DNA from: Globodera rostochiensis
Taxonomy: Eukaryota > Nematoda > Chromadorea > Rhabditida > Heteroderidae
Assembly (NCBI GenBank): GCA_018350325.1
Contig: JAEVLN010000010.1
Coordinates: 2,976,001-3,040,000 of the forward strand
DNA: 64,000 bases
Reading direction: 5' to 3'
Part shown: one piece after another, positions 34,001 to 45,666 of the stretch
Layout: each line of letters starts with the position of its first letter
Position numbering within the stretch: the first letter of the stretch is position 1
Notes under the pieces: model-generated
Database searches by the model: none
Told to the model about the DNA's origin: nothing
The model's input: the letters and a program-made list of their open reading frames with translations, nothing else
Position numbers and translations under genes: made by a program

Positions 34001-36635
34001 GTGAATGTTATGATCAGGTCCGGTTTTTACCGGGACTTCCGTGGACCAGAAAACCGGGACTAGAACCTAAAAACCCGGAAAATTCCCGCATTGGTACCGG
34101 TTCTAATTTAAGAATAACAATTTTTGGTCCGAAAAAATGGAAATCCAAAATTTACAAAAATTTGCACTACTTTTCATAGTTTTTGTGGACTTGCTTTCTA
34201 CATAATTCTTATTAATTCCTTTCTTTCTTCACAGTGCTGCTGTCACGTCGTTTCCTAATTAAACTTTGGTATTTGAGCAGCAGCAACAAGAGTGTCCAAG
34301 GCGATGGTGGCCAATGGTGTATTTTACCGTAATCCGTACTAATTTTAATTTCCCAGGGACAAAAACACATGCAAATTTTATGGGTTTTTAGATCTAAAAA
34401 ATGATCTAGCGTTATTTTGAATTGCTCCGGCCCACTTGTCCAAAAAAACCGTTCTTGCTTCCTACATAATTTTTATTAATTTATCCTTTCTTTCTTCGCA
34501 GTTGCCGCTGCCAAATGTTGCGTACGGAGACCATTGCTTTGACGGCACATCACAAATCGTTTTTGATTTGACGTTTTTCATATCTTCCATTTGTTTTTGT
34601 TCGAGTTTTTACATGTTGATTTTATTTAAATACAAAATCTGTTCCAATATAATTTACATACATTGACGCATCTGTGAAAAGTTTATCTCGCAAATTCGGG
34701 AAAAAATTCCGGAGAGATTGAAAAAAAATTCTCGGTTGGCCCTTGGGCTCGAGGTTAAGTTTCGGGCTCAGGCTCAAGTATCGAGAAATTTTGGGTCTCG
34801 AACAAGTGCTGTACTTGAAAGTTGACCCTCGTACCAGGCCCGTATTTAGGGGGGGGGGAATTCCCCCCCCCCTCCCCCCACCGAAATGAAATTTCACAAA
34901 AAAAACAAGAGGGGGGGGGGGGACCCTATTGTTTTGCACTTTTACAAATTAAATTTTCCAACTCCAGCGGCGCCTATCGGCACCGCCGACCCCTCCCAAC
35001 ACCAAAAACCGACACTAATTCTAGTAATATGTATTCATGTAAATACCTATATTTTTTTCCTAAATAAAATTAATTGTTTTATTGCATGCCACATCACCAG
35101 ATTACATACAATTGCTTTTAAACATATATTTTCCTCTTTAGTAATAGCTATGTAAAAATTATATATTTTTTTCTTAAATAAAATCAATGATTTTATTGCT
35201 TAGTGCCACATCACCAGATTACATACAATTGCTTTTTAAACATATTTTCCTCTTTAGCTATGTAAAAATTATATATTTTTTTCTTAAATAAAATCAATGA
35301 TTTTATTGCTTAGTGCCACATCACCAGATTACATACAATTGCTTTTTAAACATATTTTCCTCTTTAGTAATATGTATGTAAAAATTATATTTTATTTTCT
35401 TAAATAAAATCAATGATTTTATCGCTAAATTCCACATCAGCAGATTACATAATTGCTTTTAAACCCATATTTTCACCACTTTTTCTCATTATATGAATAT
35501 AATTCTTTTTCTAACTATCCATTTGATTACAAACAAATATTGTAAATGACTTTTAAATAAAACAATTCATAGAATAAAATCAGAATAGTAACTAATATAA
35601 AATGGAATATAGTAGTGCTGGACCTTCCCCTGTCCCGGTCACGGTCCTGTTCCACCCTAGCTTAAAGTCAAATTTTTCTGTTCATTGGCTTAATATTTTC
35701 ATCGAAACGAACACATTACAAATGAACAATTCCCCTGTTTCTTATGTCTATTCTTTTTAACTTGTAATCTAAATTTTCAGAAATGTAACTATTTTTGTTA
35801 AAATCTGATCAAAAATTCTATTTTTTGTTAGTAATTTCAGTTCGGAGTGGCGATTTTAAATTTGGTATTGACCCAAAATTTTGAAATTTTCGGCTAAAGT
35901 TATAGCCCCTCAAAGTTGACAAAACCATAGGGGGCAGGGATGTGCTCTGGTCGCCTTTTTCAAAACCAGAAAGCAATATCTAACAAATTTTTACAACATC
36001 CCTAGATCGATCCCGATATTTTCGGTTACGGAAGAAAAAGTTTATGAACCGATTTTTTGCAATTTGGTGGCAAAAAATTATCAACTAATTTTAAAATTAC
36101 GTAATTTTTTGAAGCTTTTTAGGAATTTGGGAGAGGGTCCGGCGGGCCGATAAGCGCCGCCGGGAAAAAAATTTGAAAGAATTATTGGTGAAACAGGTTC
36201 AGAAATTTGAACAAAATCTTCAAAAATTAGTCAAATTTTCAAAAATCACAAGATGGCAAATATATGGCGCGGATCACCAAAATTTCAATTTGACTACTTT
36301 CCCATTAAAAAAAGTCTGAAACTATTCAAAAATCAGTCAAAATTGCTTCTAAAATTTTATTTTTGATAGGCAAAATGCCGCGGTTCGAGCTTTTTTGTCA
36401 AAAGTTGCAACGTTTGGCAGAATTCTCGTGCCTAAAACGGCCAGAAATTCTGATAAATCAGAAATCAAAACAGAACAGAACAATCTCAAAATTGAGAATT
36501 TAAAACGGTTTTTGGTTCAGGCTTAGGCGCCTAGCCACCCTGGCTTGGGGTTCGTTAGGCTTAGGCCTAAGCCCAACAAACCCTTTTGAAAAACGGAACG
36601 GGCCAGCCTCAATATAGCCCATATTTCAGGAAAAA
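34001..36635. repeat. Repeat-rich intergenic block
   Basis: 34180-34340 and 34455-34680 are relics of the ~360-bp repeat downstream of the kinases. 34849-34872 is a perfect G10-AATT-C10 palindrome. 34968-34990 carries GGCGCCTATCGGCACC. 35050-35460 is a four-unit tandem repeat. 35895-35965 repeats sequence from 32.99-33.06 kb. 36520-36580 has the GGCTTAGGCCTAAGCC motif. No gene is seen. Confidence 0.65.
35050..35460. repeat. Tandem repeat, about four units of 110-120 bp
   Basis: Each unit contains TAAATAAAATCAATGATTTT, GCCACATCACCAGATTAC and CATATTTTCCTCTTTAG. A fragment of the same unit (GCCACATCACCAGAATTAC) occurs at 42601-42620, beside the breakpoint of the second AKR copy. Confidence 0.8.
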
Positions 36636-38509
36636 ATGAAATTTTTTGTCGTATTTTTGCTACTTTTTACTGGTCTTCAGTGGACTGTGCTTGCAACGCC
36701 AGATTTGAATGAGTGGAAGGCATCATGTCGAAAAAAGATTACTGAAATTGAACAAGAACCAATCATTCGAGGTGGGATTAGTTTGTTACAAACAATGAAA
36801 TATGGGATGCGCGAACAATGTTCCTCACCTAAGTCCTAACATTGGGAAAGAAAAAAAAGGAGTCAAAAGACAACAAAAAATTATGATTTTTTCTTAAGAT
36901 CGTTATCAAGAACACCAATCTGTTGAAAATGTTCAGCGCCTAAAGCAAAAATTGGACACTTTACTGTACCAAATTGGACGAATGGGTTTTATATGCACTG
37001 AAATGAATAAACCGGGCTGTAACTACCACAAATCGAATTCACTTTTTCTGTATTCCTTAACCGAAGCAATTGGGCACTGCAATGATAACATTCTACAAAA
37101 AAATGAAGGACAGAATGCCAACATCGGACAACGTGAAAACAAAGAACAGAATGCCAATTTAAACTTATTAATAAAATTGGTGCAACAACTGCGGACCGAT
37201 TTCAACACGTTGGTGACGGACATTGAGCTGGTTCACCTTCAGGAATGTGATCCATCAGAATGGACCAAGGAAAGGGTGGAAGAACAATGTCGAAAGTTAA
37301 CTCAAATTCAGGAAGACATAGAGACAAATAAAGGATTTAGTAATGTAGCTGCATTTGCTTCAGCAAAATCTAAATTAGAAAAAATAGTCGCAACCAATGG
37401 GCAAAATTGGAAAGTTTCTGACAATTTGGATGAAGAAATTAACCAAATTTTATTAGATATGCTTAATTTGGCAAAAATTGACATTTATGAAAATGAATTG
37501 AGTGCTAAAATTGCATTCTTAAAAAATGATCTTATCAATGGCAAAGGCATAATCGCGTTATCGAAAATTTTTTGGCTAAAATATGCGCAAATTTATGCAT
37601 TATTATTTGATTCAAAGCGGAATGAGGTTGATTTGTTTATTAAAAATTTTAAAAATATTTAAATATTTTTAGAAATTCATCCATACAATTTTGCGCAAGT
37701 TATCAGAAAATACATCGCAAAAGGCTTTAGAGTTAAAACCACAGAAGAAAAGTATGGAACAGAAACTGAACGAACTGATTGTTAAAGCTAATGAATGCCT
37801 TTCCAAATCGTTAACCGAACTCAATAAAATTAAAAACTTTGAAAATGGAGCTAATGCTAAAGCTTTTGCTTCTCGTAAAACAAATTTTGGAAAGAGTGTC
37901 AAAGAATTGCGCGATACATTTAGATCAGGCAAGGATTTTGCATGGACTATTTTTTTGTAAATAAGGGGTTTGGATCAAAAAAACGCGACGCTGCCAAGTA
38001 TCATCCAAAAAGGAAGGGTAAAACTGATCAAAATTGAAATTTGGAAATGTCTATGGGTTAATTTTTTTAATTTTTTTTTGAGTTTTTAAATTTATTTTTC
38101 TTAAAAGCATCAAATTTCTGTTTTGACATAATTTCAGCATTTCTTTCCATTATTGGAAACGCCGAATACAAGCCTAACATCACACCAAAACACATCGAAA
38201 GCATGTTTAATCAAAAATCGTCAGATCAAGCAGAGGGTTTTAAGCTAATCTTCAGCATTGAAGACATGGAAGAAAGTATAAAGGAGATTCAAAATGCATT
38301 CAAGGTTTATTCCTGAAGATCCCATTTAAAGCATAACTTTTTTTTTATAAAAATTTTATAAAAACAAAAATTTTTGGGATCGGGTAACCCGCTGCAACCC
38401 GGCTCTTCAAGGGCCTATTAAACTCATGGAAAATTCTAAAAATTACTTTTTAATTTTTTAGATTTCTTTCGAAGAGACAGGAAGTTCATCATCAAAGGGA
38501 AACAATTGA
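36636..38509 (+). CDS. Secreted helical protein of unknown function, 460 residues
   Basis: Five exons: 36636-36819, 36899-37626, 37673-37928, 38138-38304, 38462-38509; frame is kept throughout. The ATG follows ATATTTCAG by six bases, an ideal spliced-leader site. Residues 1-20 (MKFFVVFLLLFTGLQWTVLA) are a signal peptide. The mature part is acidic/basic mixed and helical. Two segments resemble each other: one with FSNVAAFASAKSKLEKIV, the other with NGANAKAFASRKTNFGKSV, each after a Leu-Thr-containing helix, so there is an internal repeat. Cys are sparse (five or so after the signal). The third intron uses a GC donor (GCAAGG). The second donor at GAG|GTTGAT splices out a 46-nt intron that would otherwise end the frame. 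No known domain; effector role is a guess from secretion and context. Confidence 0.65.
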
Positions 38510-38867
38510 GGAAAATTGATTGCTTGAAACCTATTTTTCGATATTTTTTTGGGGGTAAAAAATCTATCTTTCATATGGTATTTAAATGATTTATCTGTAT
38601 TTTTATATTCTGCATAAAGTAAAAGAATTTTCTCACTCGCACCAGCAGGGGTGGGCACGGGCCGGTCGGGTTCAGTTTGGCGCCGGCCTTTGGCGCCGAC
38701 AGTTTGTAACGTTATAACTTTTTTTTTTTGATTATTTGACCAAAATTTTGGAGTATTATTCGAAAGCACTAAATAAATGTTTTTAGATCATTTTTGGTGT
38801 ATCTATAAATTCAAAAATTGATTTAAAAATCATTATGAAATAAGGTAGTCTCAATTATTTTATTTAG

Positions 38868-38999
38868 CATGCTTTTCATAGCGATTGCATAAAAAAATGG
38901 TTGGTGAATTTATTTAATAATTCTCAAACAATTTGTTTAATGCATAGGATAGAAATACTGGAGAAAATCCGCTGTCCATTGTGTAAACAAGGAACCTGA
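38868..38999 (+). pseudogene. RING-H2 C-terminal exons, duplicated fragment
   Basis: Exons 38868-38899 and 38948-38999 encode HAFHSDCIKKW and IRCPLC as in copy 1. One extra A after the last Cys changes the tail to a short CKQGT end. The first half of the RING (CPIC) is missing, so this cannot make a complete domain. Confidence 0.8.
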
Positions 39000-39321
39000 A
39001 TTAAAAATTGTAACCATTTTTAATTTTAATGTTATATGAAATATGAAATATTAAATAATAAAATAAAAAATATAAATAATAAATAATCTCAATTTTTATT
39101 GCCTATGAATTTAAAAATTAGATTTCAATGGGAATGGGTAAGGTTGTTGAACACGCCTTTCAGAAGAAAAAATTTTTTAAAAATTAACACCTTTTAACCT
39201 CTAGACCTTTTTAAATCAATTTAAATAATAAATAATGGGGAAGCGGTGCCAATAGGCGACGCCAAAAAAACTATTTTTTAATCAATTTTGTTAATAAAAA
39301 TAAATATGGAAATTTATAATA

Positions 39322-39839
39322 ATGGAGAGCACATTAAAAATAGTTAAAGCAGGCTTCTCGAATTAAAATTCATTTGTTTTGTCCAGGTCGGAGAGTGTTT
39401 GCCAATTTTCTCAGGGCCTTCAGAGGTGCCGCCGCTGGGTGTTTACGCCAACCCATTGGCTGAACTGTGCCGTCGTGCCCAAAATGCTGCCGATGGCACT
39501 TTCATCAAGGCACAGTCCCAATTTGCATTGGATTCAATCGTTCGGAGGCTAAGCAAAGCCGAGACGGCGGTGAGACATTTGTTGGCCAATGATTTGCACT
39601 TTCTTCTCCTGGTTGGGGATGATCAGCCGTTGTTTTCAATTGGAAGCGAAGGCTTTGTGGAAAATGGCGAATTTCTGCAAAATATTCGAAAAGCGTTGGA
39701 AAATCCGCAAAAAATCCTGCAAAAGCATCGGGAAAAGTTTCACAAGGCGTTGGCATTGATCCAATGGGCCAAAATATTCCAAAGTTCCGAGGCCAACGAC
39801 GCACTGGAGAGCATGCAGCTCATAAGCGAAGAAACATGA
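39322..39839 (+). CDS. Unrecognised conserved-looking protein, copy 2
   Basis: Main exon 39387-39839, encoding the same residues as copy 1 at 29.2 kb. The tentative first exon differs by one residue (Ser for Arg) and its donor becomes GTTAAA. The identical main exon contrasts with the changed introns of the neighbouring AKR copy. Confidence 0.5.
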
Positions 39840-40338
39840 ACAAAAGAATGCATATTAAGCAAATTGCCATTTTCTTTTAGGCTTCAGCATTTTTTTATAA
39901 TTTACAGTCTATATGCTAGGACCTCTTATTTTTTTTTCTTGTTTTTTCACAACCCTCATAAGATTTTGCACTTTTTAGTTTTTGAATAAATCTTTAACTG
40001 ATCATTGGAGACTTGTACTGATCGCTTTTTTCAAAGAATCGATCACCGAGCGAAAACTCCGATTGGCTTAATTGTTTTCAGCACCAAATAAAACTATACA
40101 TAGAAGTGCTTCCAAGCATTGATTCTCGAAGCAAATGATTCAATGTTTGTTCACTCAGTAAAATACAGTTTTTAAAGATAAATCAGAATGTAGAATTTAT
40201 TCAATCATACATATAGCTTTTATAAAAAGCCATTCAATAAATTACGTTTTCGAGAATCTCGAGATTTGTTTGTTTTAAGAATTCAAAAACTTTGGTTGAA
40301 TTTATTTGGTCCTCTTCCCCGCTCATTTCCGTCTCTCA

Positions 40339-42497
40339 TCAACTCTTTTTCCCTTGCCCATAATAGAGGATCGATTCGATTTGACCAATTTCTTCGGCAC
40401 TCAGTGGTGGCATGTCCGGCACCAAAACATCATGCGCCATGTGTGCCCTAAAAACAAATAAAAATCTATATTAGTATTAAATGGGGTTGGCGGTTCCGAA
40501 CCGGACAGTAGACCCGGGATTTTTCGGGGTTCGTCCTCGAATGCCCGAAGAATTCCCAGGAACCGTCGTCAATCAATCCTAATATTAACAGAATCAATTG
40601 CAATTAGACCCTTTTTGTAAAGGTTGATCGTGATCTGCTGATCAATGTTCGCGTTTCCCAACATTATCTAATAAACAGATCAATTCACGTGTTGGTGGTG
40701 CCGCTGAGCGGAGTAATGCCAATGTCAATGGTGAAGCGGTAAAAGAGCTGCTCGGGCGTGATGCCGCGCTTCTTGGCAATGTCCCGAATGACGGTGCTGT
40801 GCAGTGCGTGCGGGTTGGCAGTCCAAAATTTCCACACATAATTTAGTTTAGCCAAAAACACCCATACAAATTTTGCGTAAAATTGCTTAATCAATTATAA
40901 AATAAAATTTCTTAAACATAAACTCAGCCAGGCATCATAATTGAAAAAATTAATAAACAAAATTCTAAAAAAAAATTTGAAAAAAAATTAAATTAAATTG
41001 CCACCGCACCAATGTCCAAAATGACTGGTACACAATGCCGTTCTGTGTACAAAATCGCGAATGTCACGGTCATAACCCGTCTCCGCGTGGAAGCGGTTCT
41101 GCAGCACTGCAGGTCGAATGTGCGCCTCGTCGTACAACGTGCGCAGCAGGCGCAAGTCGTAGCAATTGGACAATCCGATGCGCTTCGTTTTGCCCGCAGC
41201 GTGCAGCTCTTCAAAGGTGCGCCACACCAACCGGTTCTCGTCCAATGTTCTGTTAATTGAGTGCCATTTTATGAAGAAAAACAAAATGATAAACGGAAAG
41301 GGTCGTTTCTGCATAAATTCTTTGGCGGGTTTTTCAATAAAAATTCCTTTTTTACTGAAAAAATTTCCCCAGCAATTGAAAAATTGCCATTGTTGCACGA
41401 AAAAAATGGAAAACCATTTCTGTAACTTTAGTGCGAATTTTTTATTAAAAAATTGTAATTTTAATGGCTTCTTAAACAACTCCGGCTTTAGCAAAAAGTG
41501 TAAAAATTCTAAAATTAAAAATCATTCAAATTTTAATTCCAAAAACTATTGAAAAACTTGCCGCATTGGTCCGTGTAGCACCAGCGAGTCGACAAAATCT
41601 ATGCGCAGGTTTGCCAAACTGCGCGCCATCGACTGCCTTACCTAAAGCAAAGTTTTGAAAATTCCAGGAAGGGCCTTAGGTTAAAAAATGAAAATTCAAA
41701 AAAAAGATTTGATGAAGAAAAATGCCAATGAGTGGCGACGAAGCCCAAAAGTGCCCGCTAATGGAGCATTTGTTAAAATTTTAACGATTTTTGTATTAAA
41801 AATGTTGCAACCATTTTAGAAGCGCAAATTGGAAATTTTCGTAAAAAAATGTTACATTATTCTGTGGAATTTCTTTTTTTTTGCGAACCTGATCCGGCAG
41901 TGATGCCTGCCGATCATAGGGCACACGTGCCGGATCCTGCCCGTCCACCGAAGTGAATTTGGTCTGCACAAAAATGTCCTCACGACGGATGGCACCGCCA
42001 TTCTGCGGCTCTTGCAACAACTGCTCAAGTGCCACACCGACTTGGGCCTAATTTGGAGATGAAATATTTTATTCAAAAAATTTTTCTCGATTTTTTTTTC
42101 TCAATTCTGCTATCTGTTGGACATTCAGGCTTGGTTTGAGTTATTTGTCATTAACAAAAAGCCCGGCGGGTCAAAGCCAAAAGGCATTTAAAGTATGTCG
42201 AGTTTTTCCTTTTAAAATTTTTCGGATTCAAGGGGAAGGGGGGAGGAGTGGGTAAACCTTTGCTAGGGGGCTCAAATTTAAATTTATTATTTTATTCCTT
42301 TATAAGTCTTACAGGGTTCAGCACAAATAGTTGCTCTTTAATTCATTTTGTTTTAAATTCTTCTAAATTTATTGTTTTAAGCCTAAACACCTCGTCATAG
42401 TATTTGGGCTGACACGCTGTGTCAATAGCACGAAATCCGGCCTTTACAGCACTGCGCACCAATTCTGCGGTACGTTCCTTCTTCCACGCGGTCCCGT
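40339..42497 (-). pseudogene. Aldo-keto reductase, copy 2 (5'-truncated and frameshifted)
   Basis: Equivalent exons: about 42497-42391 (partial), 42047-41889, 41641-41562, 41249-41010, 40822-40689, 40447-40339. The first ~22 residues including the start are lost at the duplication edge. Exon 4 lacks one base relative to copy 1 (AAAATCGCG at about 41053 on the plus strand against AAAATGCGCG), which shifts frame before the end of the barrel. The exon-3 donor here is the textbook GC form GCAAGT, which supports the GC donor used in copy 1. The odd TTTTGG acceptor is also shared. Confidence 0.85.
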
Positions 42498-43034
42498 GGC
42501 CTACGGTCACAAAATTTTATTTATACCAAAACCTCAAGGAAACCGAACTTATTCTTTAGTAATATGTATGTATTAAAAAATCAATAATCTTTATTGTTTA
42601 ATGCCACATCACCAGAATTACGAAGCGGTCATGTTTGCTTTACGGAATGCACTGCCTACAGAACATGAGCGTTTGAGCCATCAACCGTGCACAGCGTGAT
42701 GCCATGATATAAAGATTGTTGGGAAAAGTGAAAAATAAAAAATTTAATTTCTGCATTTTTTGACCAAAAATGTTCAAACATAACCTTGACCGTTTTATCA
42801 CCAGCAACTTAAATTTTCTTTTGTGAGAATCAGCGTTTTATTCTCATTCTAAACATATAAACTTTAATGGACAAAAGTGAAAAAGAAACATTTTAATTTT
42901 CCAACTTTTTGTTGCCGGTTTTATCACCACCAACTCAAACTTTTTTTTTGTCATAATCAGCATTTTTTGCTCTTTATAACTTTGTTGCTGCCCATTATAG
43001 TTTGCAAATAATTCGAACCTGACGGCGGCGTGCT

Positions 43035-43125
43035 GGTCGAGGGGACTTGCGCTTGCGTTTCCGATCTGGCATGTTAAGCAACGGTGAACCTCACAGCACT
43101 GCCTATAGCCCCGCGGTACCCGGTT
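43035..43125 (+). ncRNA. Degenerate 5S rRNA-like fragment
   Basis: CCGATCTGGCATGTTAAGCA closely resembles the conserved middle of nematode 5S rRNA (GATCTGGCAAGTTAAGCAACG). The flanks diverge, and a 5S-like 5' start (GCCTACGGTCA) lies ~540 bp upstream at 42498-42509, right at the duplication breakpoint. It may be a broken 5S gene or a 5S-derived SINE. It is unlikely to be functional. Confidence 0.35.
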
Positions 43126-43229
43126 TGGCCCCCTGGAAGAGTAAATTCTACTCCTCCGGGATTTTTTCTAGCTGTGCAGTTTGTTAGCGTGCGACTGATA
43201 AATTGAATTTTCAAAATGCCATAACTCTG

Positions 43230-43745
43230 CCATTTTTGTGTTTTTTCAAATTTTTAAATGATAAATTTATTCAGTTTTTTACGGGCAATACAACAAAAAA
43301 AAATTGTTCAGATTGGACTAAAACAGAAGAAGTTACAGAAGTGTCAAAAATGAACAAAAACACAAAACTTCAAATTTGTGTTTTTTCAAATTTTTAAATG
43401 ATAAATTTGTTCAGTTTTTTACGCTGAATACAACAAAAAAAAATTATACAGATTGGACTAAAACTGACGGAGTTACAGAATTATCAAAAATGGCCAAAAA
43501 TACAAAATTTCACTTTTGTGTTTTTTCAAATTTTTAAATGATAAATTTGTTTATTTTTTTACGCTGAATTCAACAAAAAAAAATTATTCAGATTGGACTA
43601 AAACTGACGGAGTTACAGAATTATCAAAAATGGCCAAAAATACAAAATTTCACTTTTGTGTTTTTTCAAATTTTTAAATGATAAATTTGTTTTTTTTACG
43701 CTGAATTCAACAAAAAATAAATTATTCAGATTGGACTAAAACTGT
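43230..43745. repeat. 140-bp tandem repeat, four units
   Basis: TTTTTAAATGATAAATTTG recurs every 140 bp (43251, 43391, 43531, 43671). Units share CAGATTGGACTAAAACTGA and GAGTTACAGAATTATC. The second copy of the region keeps only the last two units (57665-57930), because the duplication junction lies within the third. Confidence 0.9.
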
Positions 43746-44490
43746 GTCAAAAATACAAAACACGCTGCCAAAAATGCTGGGAAAACACAAACACAACGTG
43801 ACTTCTCCTTTTCTCTACTGCGAAAACACATGTCTTACCAAAGGAAACAGACATATTTTTCCTTCTCTTTCTCTGATTCACTTAAAGTGTCTTTTTATCC
43901 GATGATGTCACTTTAGTCGAATGTATAACTGTCTAACTAACTCTCTCAAATGGCGTTATCTCTCGCCGTCCGCCATTTTTTTCTTTGCAGAAAGAAAAGT
44001 GAGTTCTATTTTCAACACTCCTCCGCGCAAGTTTAAAGCTTTTTTGGTGTTATTTTTTACCCTTTTTTAATTTTTTGGGTTTGTTTAGCTGTTCATCGAA
44101 AGCTCTGAGTGACCAGACAGGACGGCACTGCATGAACGAGGACCCAACATGGCTTCATTGTGGGTTTACCAGTGCTTTGAAAATTATTTTGAGCGTTAAC
44201 AAAAAAACATATAGATTTTGCTTTTGTTCTTTACCAAGTTGAAACTGTTTTAATTGCTTAATTGTATTTGATGTTTCCCATTTGAGGCCAAGTATGGTAA
44301 AAAACAGGTCTCCAAAAATTCTACTGATCTACAAATACTGCTACACTTCAACTTAAAGCTACTAAACCATTTACTCCCCCCCCCCCGCGCCGTGTATAAT
44401 TCTTCCGCATGTTTTTCTTTAATTATCTCCTACGCTGTTTTATGCGTTCTCATGTTCATTATTTTAAGATAATTATTAAATAATAAAAAA

Positions 44491-45666
44491 ATGTCAAGTG
44501 TCAAGCTTAACTCGGGAATGAACATTGCCAATTTGCAAGTGATCAGATGTTTGGGCTCAGGTTCATATGGCGACGTATACCTGTGCCGGAATCCAGATGG
44601 TGATGAGTTTGCTGTCAAAATTGAAGAAATAATGAAAAGACAACTAGATGTTGAGGTAATTGCAGCATCTCAGAGCGAGTGGGGGGGGGGGGGTTTGAAA
44701 GAATTAGGTGCTTTCCAATCTTGTGTTATGCGTTTTGATTTTCAGATTTCAGTCTATGAAAAACTGGCCGAAGTTTTGCCAACCAATTTCTGCAGTTTCT
44801 TCAGTTCTGGCCACACTGAAGTTTGTTCATCCGATGGGCGGCACTTGTTGATCAAGTATTTAGTGTGAGTTTTAAATCTATTAGTTAGTGCAGTAAAAGT
44901 GCCATTTTTTCGGTGCATATTAGTGCATATCTAAAATTTTTTAACCTATATATGCGTATATTTGACGATATGGTGCATATCAATCTGGCCTCTATCTCTT
45001 GTTCCAAATTCTTCAACATTTTACTTTAGAATATCTGTTGTGGGACGCTCACTGGCAAAACTTCTTCTCGATTGCAATAGCCAATTTTCTTCTGGCACCG
45101 CGATCGGTGTCTCAATTCAGCTGCTAGATGCAATTTATGTACTGCATGATCTTGGCTTTGTGCATTGTGACATAAAAATGGAAAACATGGCGATCGGACA
45201 GTCGGACAGTGAGCGTCGCCGGCTATATCTTTTTGACTTTGGCCATGCGCACAATGCCGTTGCATACAGCCGAAAAATCGACATTGAGCCATGGTTCTAT
45301 ATAACAATTCGAATGTTTTACGGCCAGATAGGCCAGCGCTCACTCGACGAAATATTGCCGCAATGTCCATCTGAACTTCATGAGATTTATTCGCACATTG
45401 TAAGTTCCCAAGAGAATGTTATTAACAGGACCGGTTTTTTATAGTTGAAAATTTTTTAAGAATACTCCGGTTTCCGATGGGGACTCTGTACGGTTGTACC
45501 AATCTTTTTAAGAAAATGCTTTTGTTTCGACTAATATTTACAAATAATTTCATACATACACGCGGATCATACATTTGTGCATGATTTGTAGAAAGAATTG
45601 AAACTGCATCAACGACCAGATTACGACCGAATCAAGCGAATTTTGCGCAGTTGCACTACAATTTGA
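44491..45666 (+). CDS. Compact CK1-family kinase lacking the activation segment, copy 1
   Basis: Four exons: 44491-44655, 44746-44864, 45030-45399, 45592-45666; 242 residues. Visible kinase parts: glycine loop LGSGSYGDVY (21-30), AVK Lys43, catalytic loop HCDIKMEN (140-147) with Cys in place of the HRD Arg, and DFG 164-166. CK1/TTBK kinases have HRDIKP.N, a DFG and then ~50 residues to a (D/E)xWF motif. Here DFG is followed after only ~16 residues by KIDIEPWFY, so the activation loop and the P+1 region are missing with no intron at that point. Lys43, Asp142 and Asp164 are kept, but activity is doubtful. Nematodes have large CK1 expansions. Two further copies exist (33.3 kb dead, 58.7 kb near-identical). 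Confidence 0.75.

Larger units (their letters stand above)
38783..42497. repeat. Segmental duplication, copy 2 (decayed)
   Basis: Partner of 28616-32173. The left edge falls inside the RING gene, so only its last two exons were copied. The right edge falls inside AKR exon 1, where the sequence changes at CGCGGTCCCGTGG to unrelated, 5S-like sequence. Confidence 0.85.
42498..44490. repeat. 5S-like fragment, 140-bp tandem array and spacer upstream of kinase
   Basis: 42498-43034 shows a tandem-repeat fragment at 42545-42625 and no gene. 43035-43125 resembles 5S rRNA. 43230-43745 is a 140-bp tandem array. 43750-44490 has no gene but includes a run of nine or so C at about 44377 and probably the kinase promoter; from 43491 on it is duplicated at 57.67 kb. 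Confidence 0.6.
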
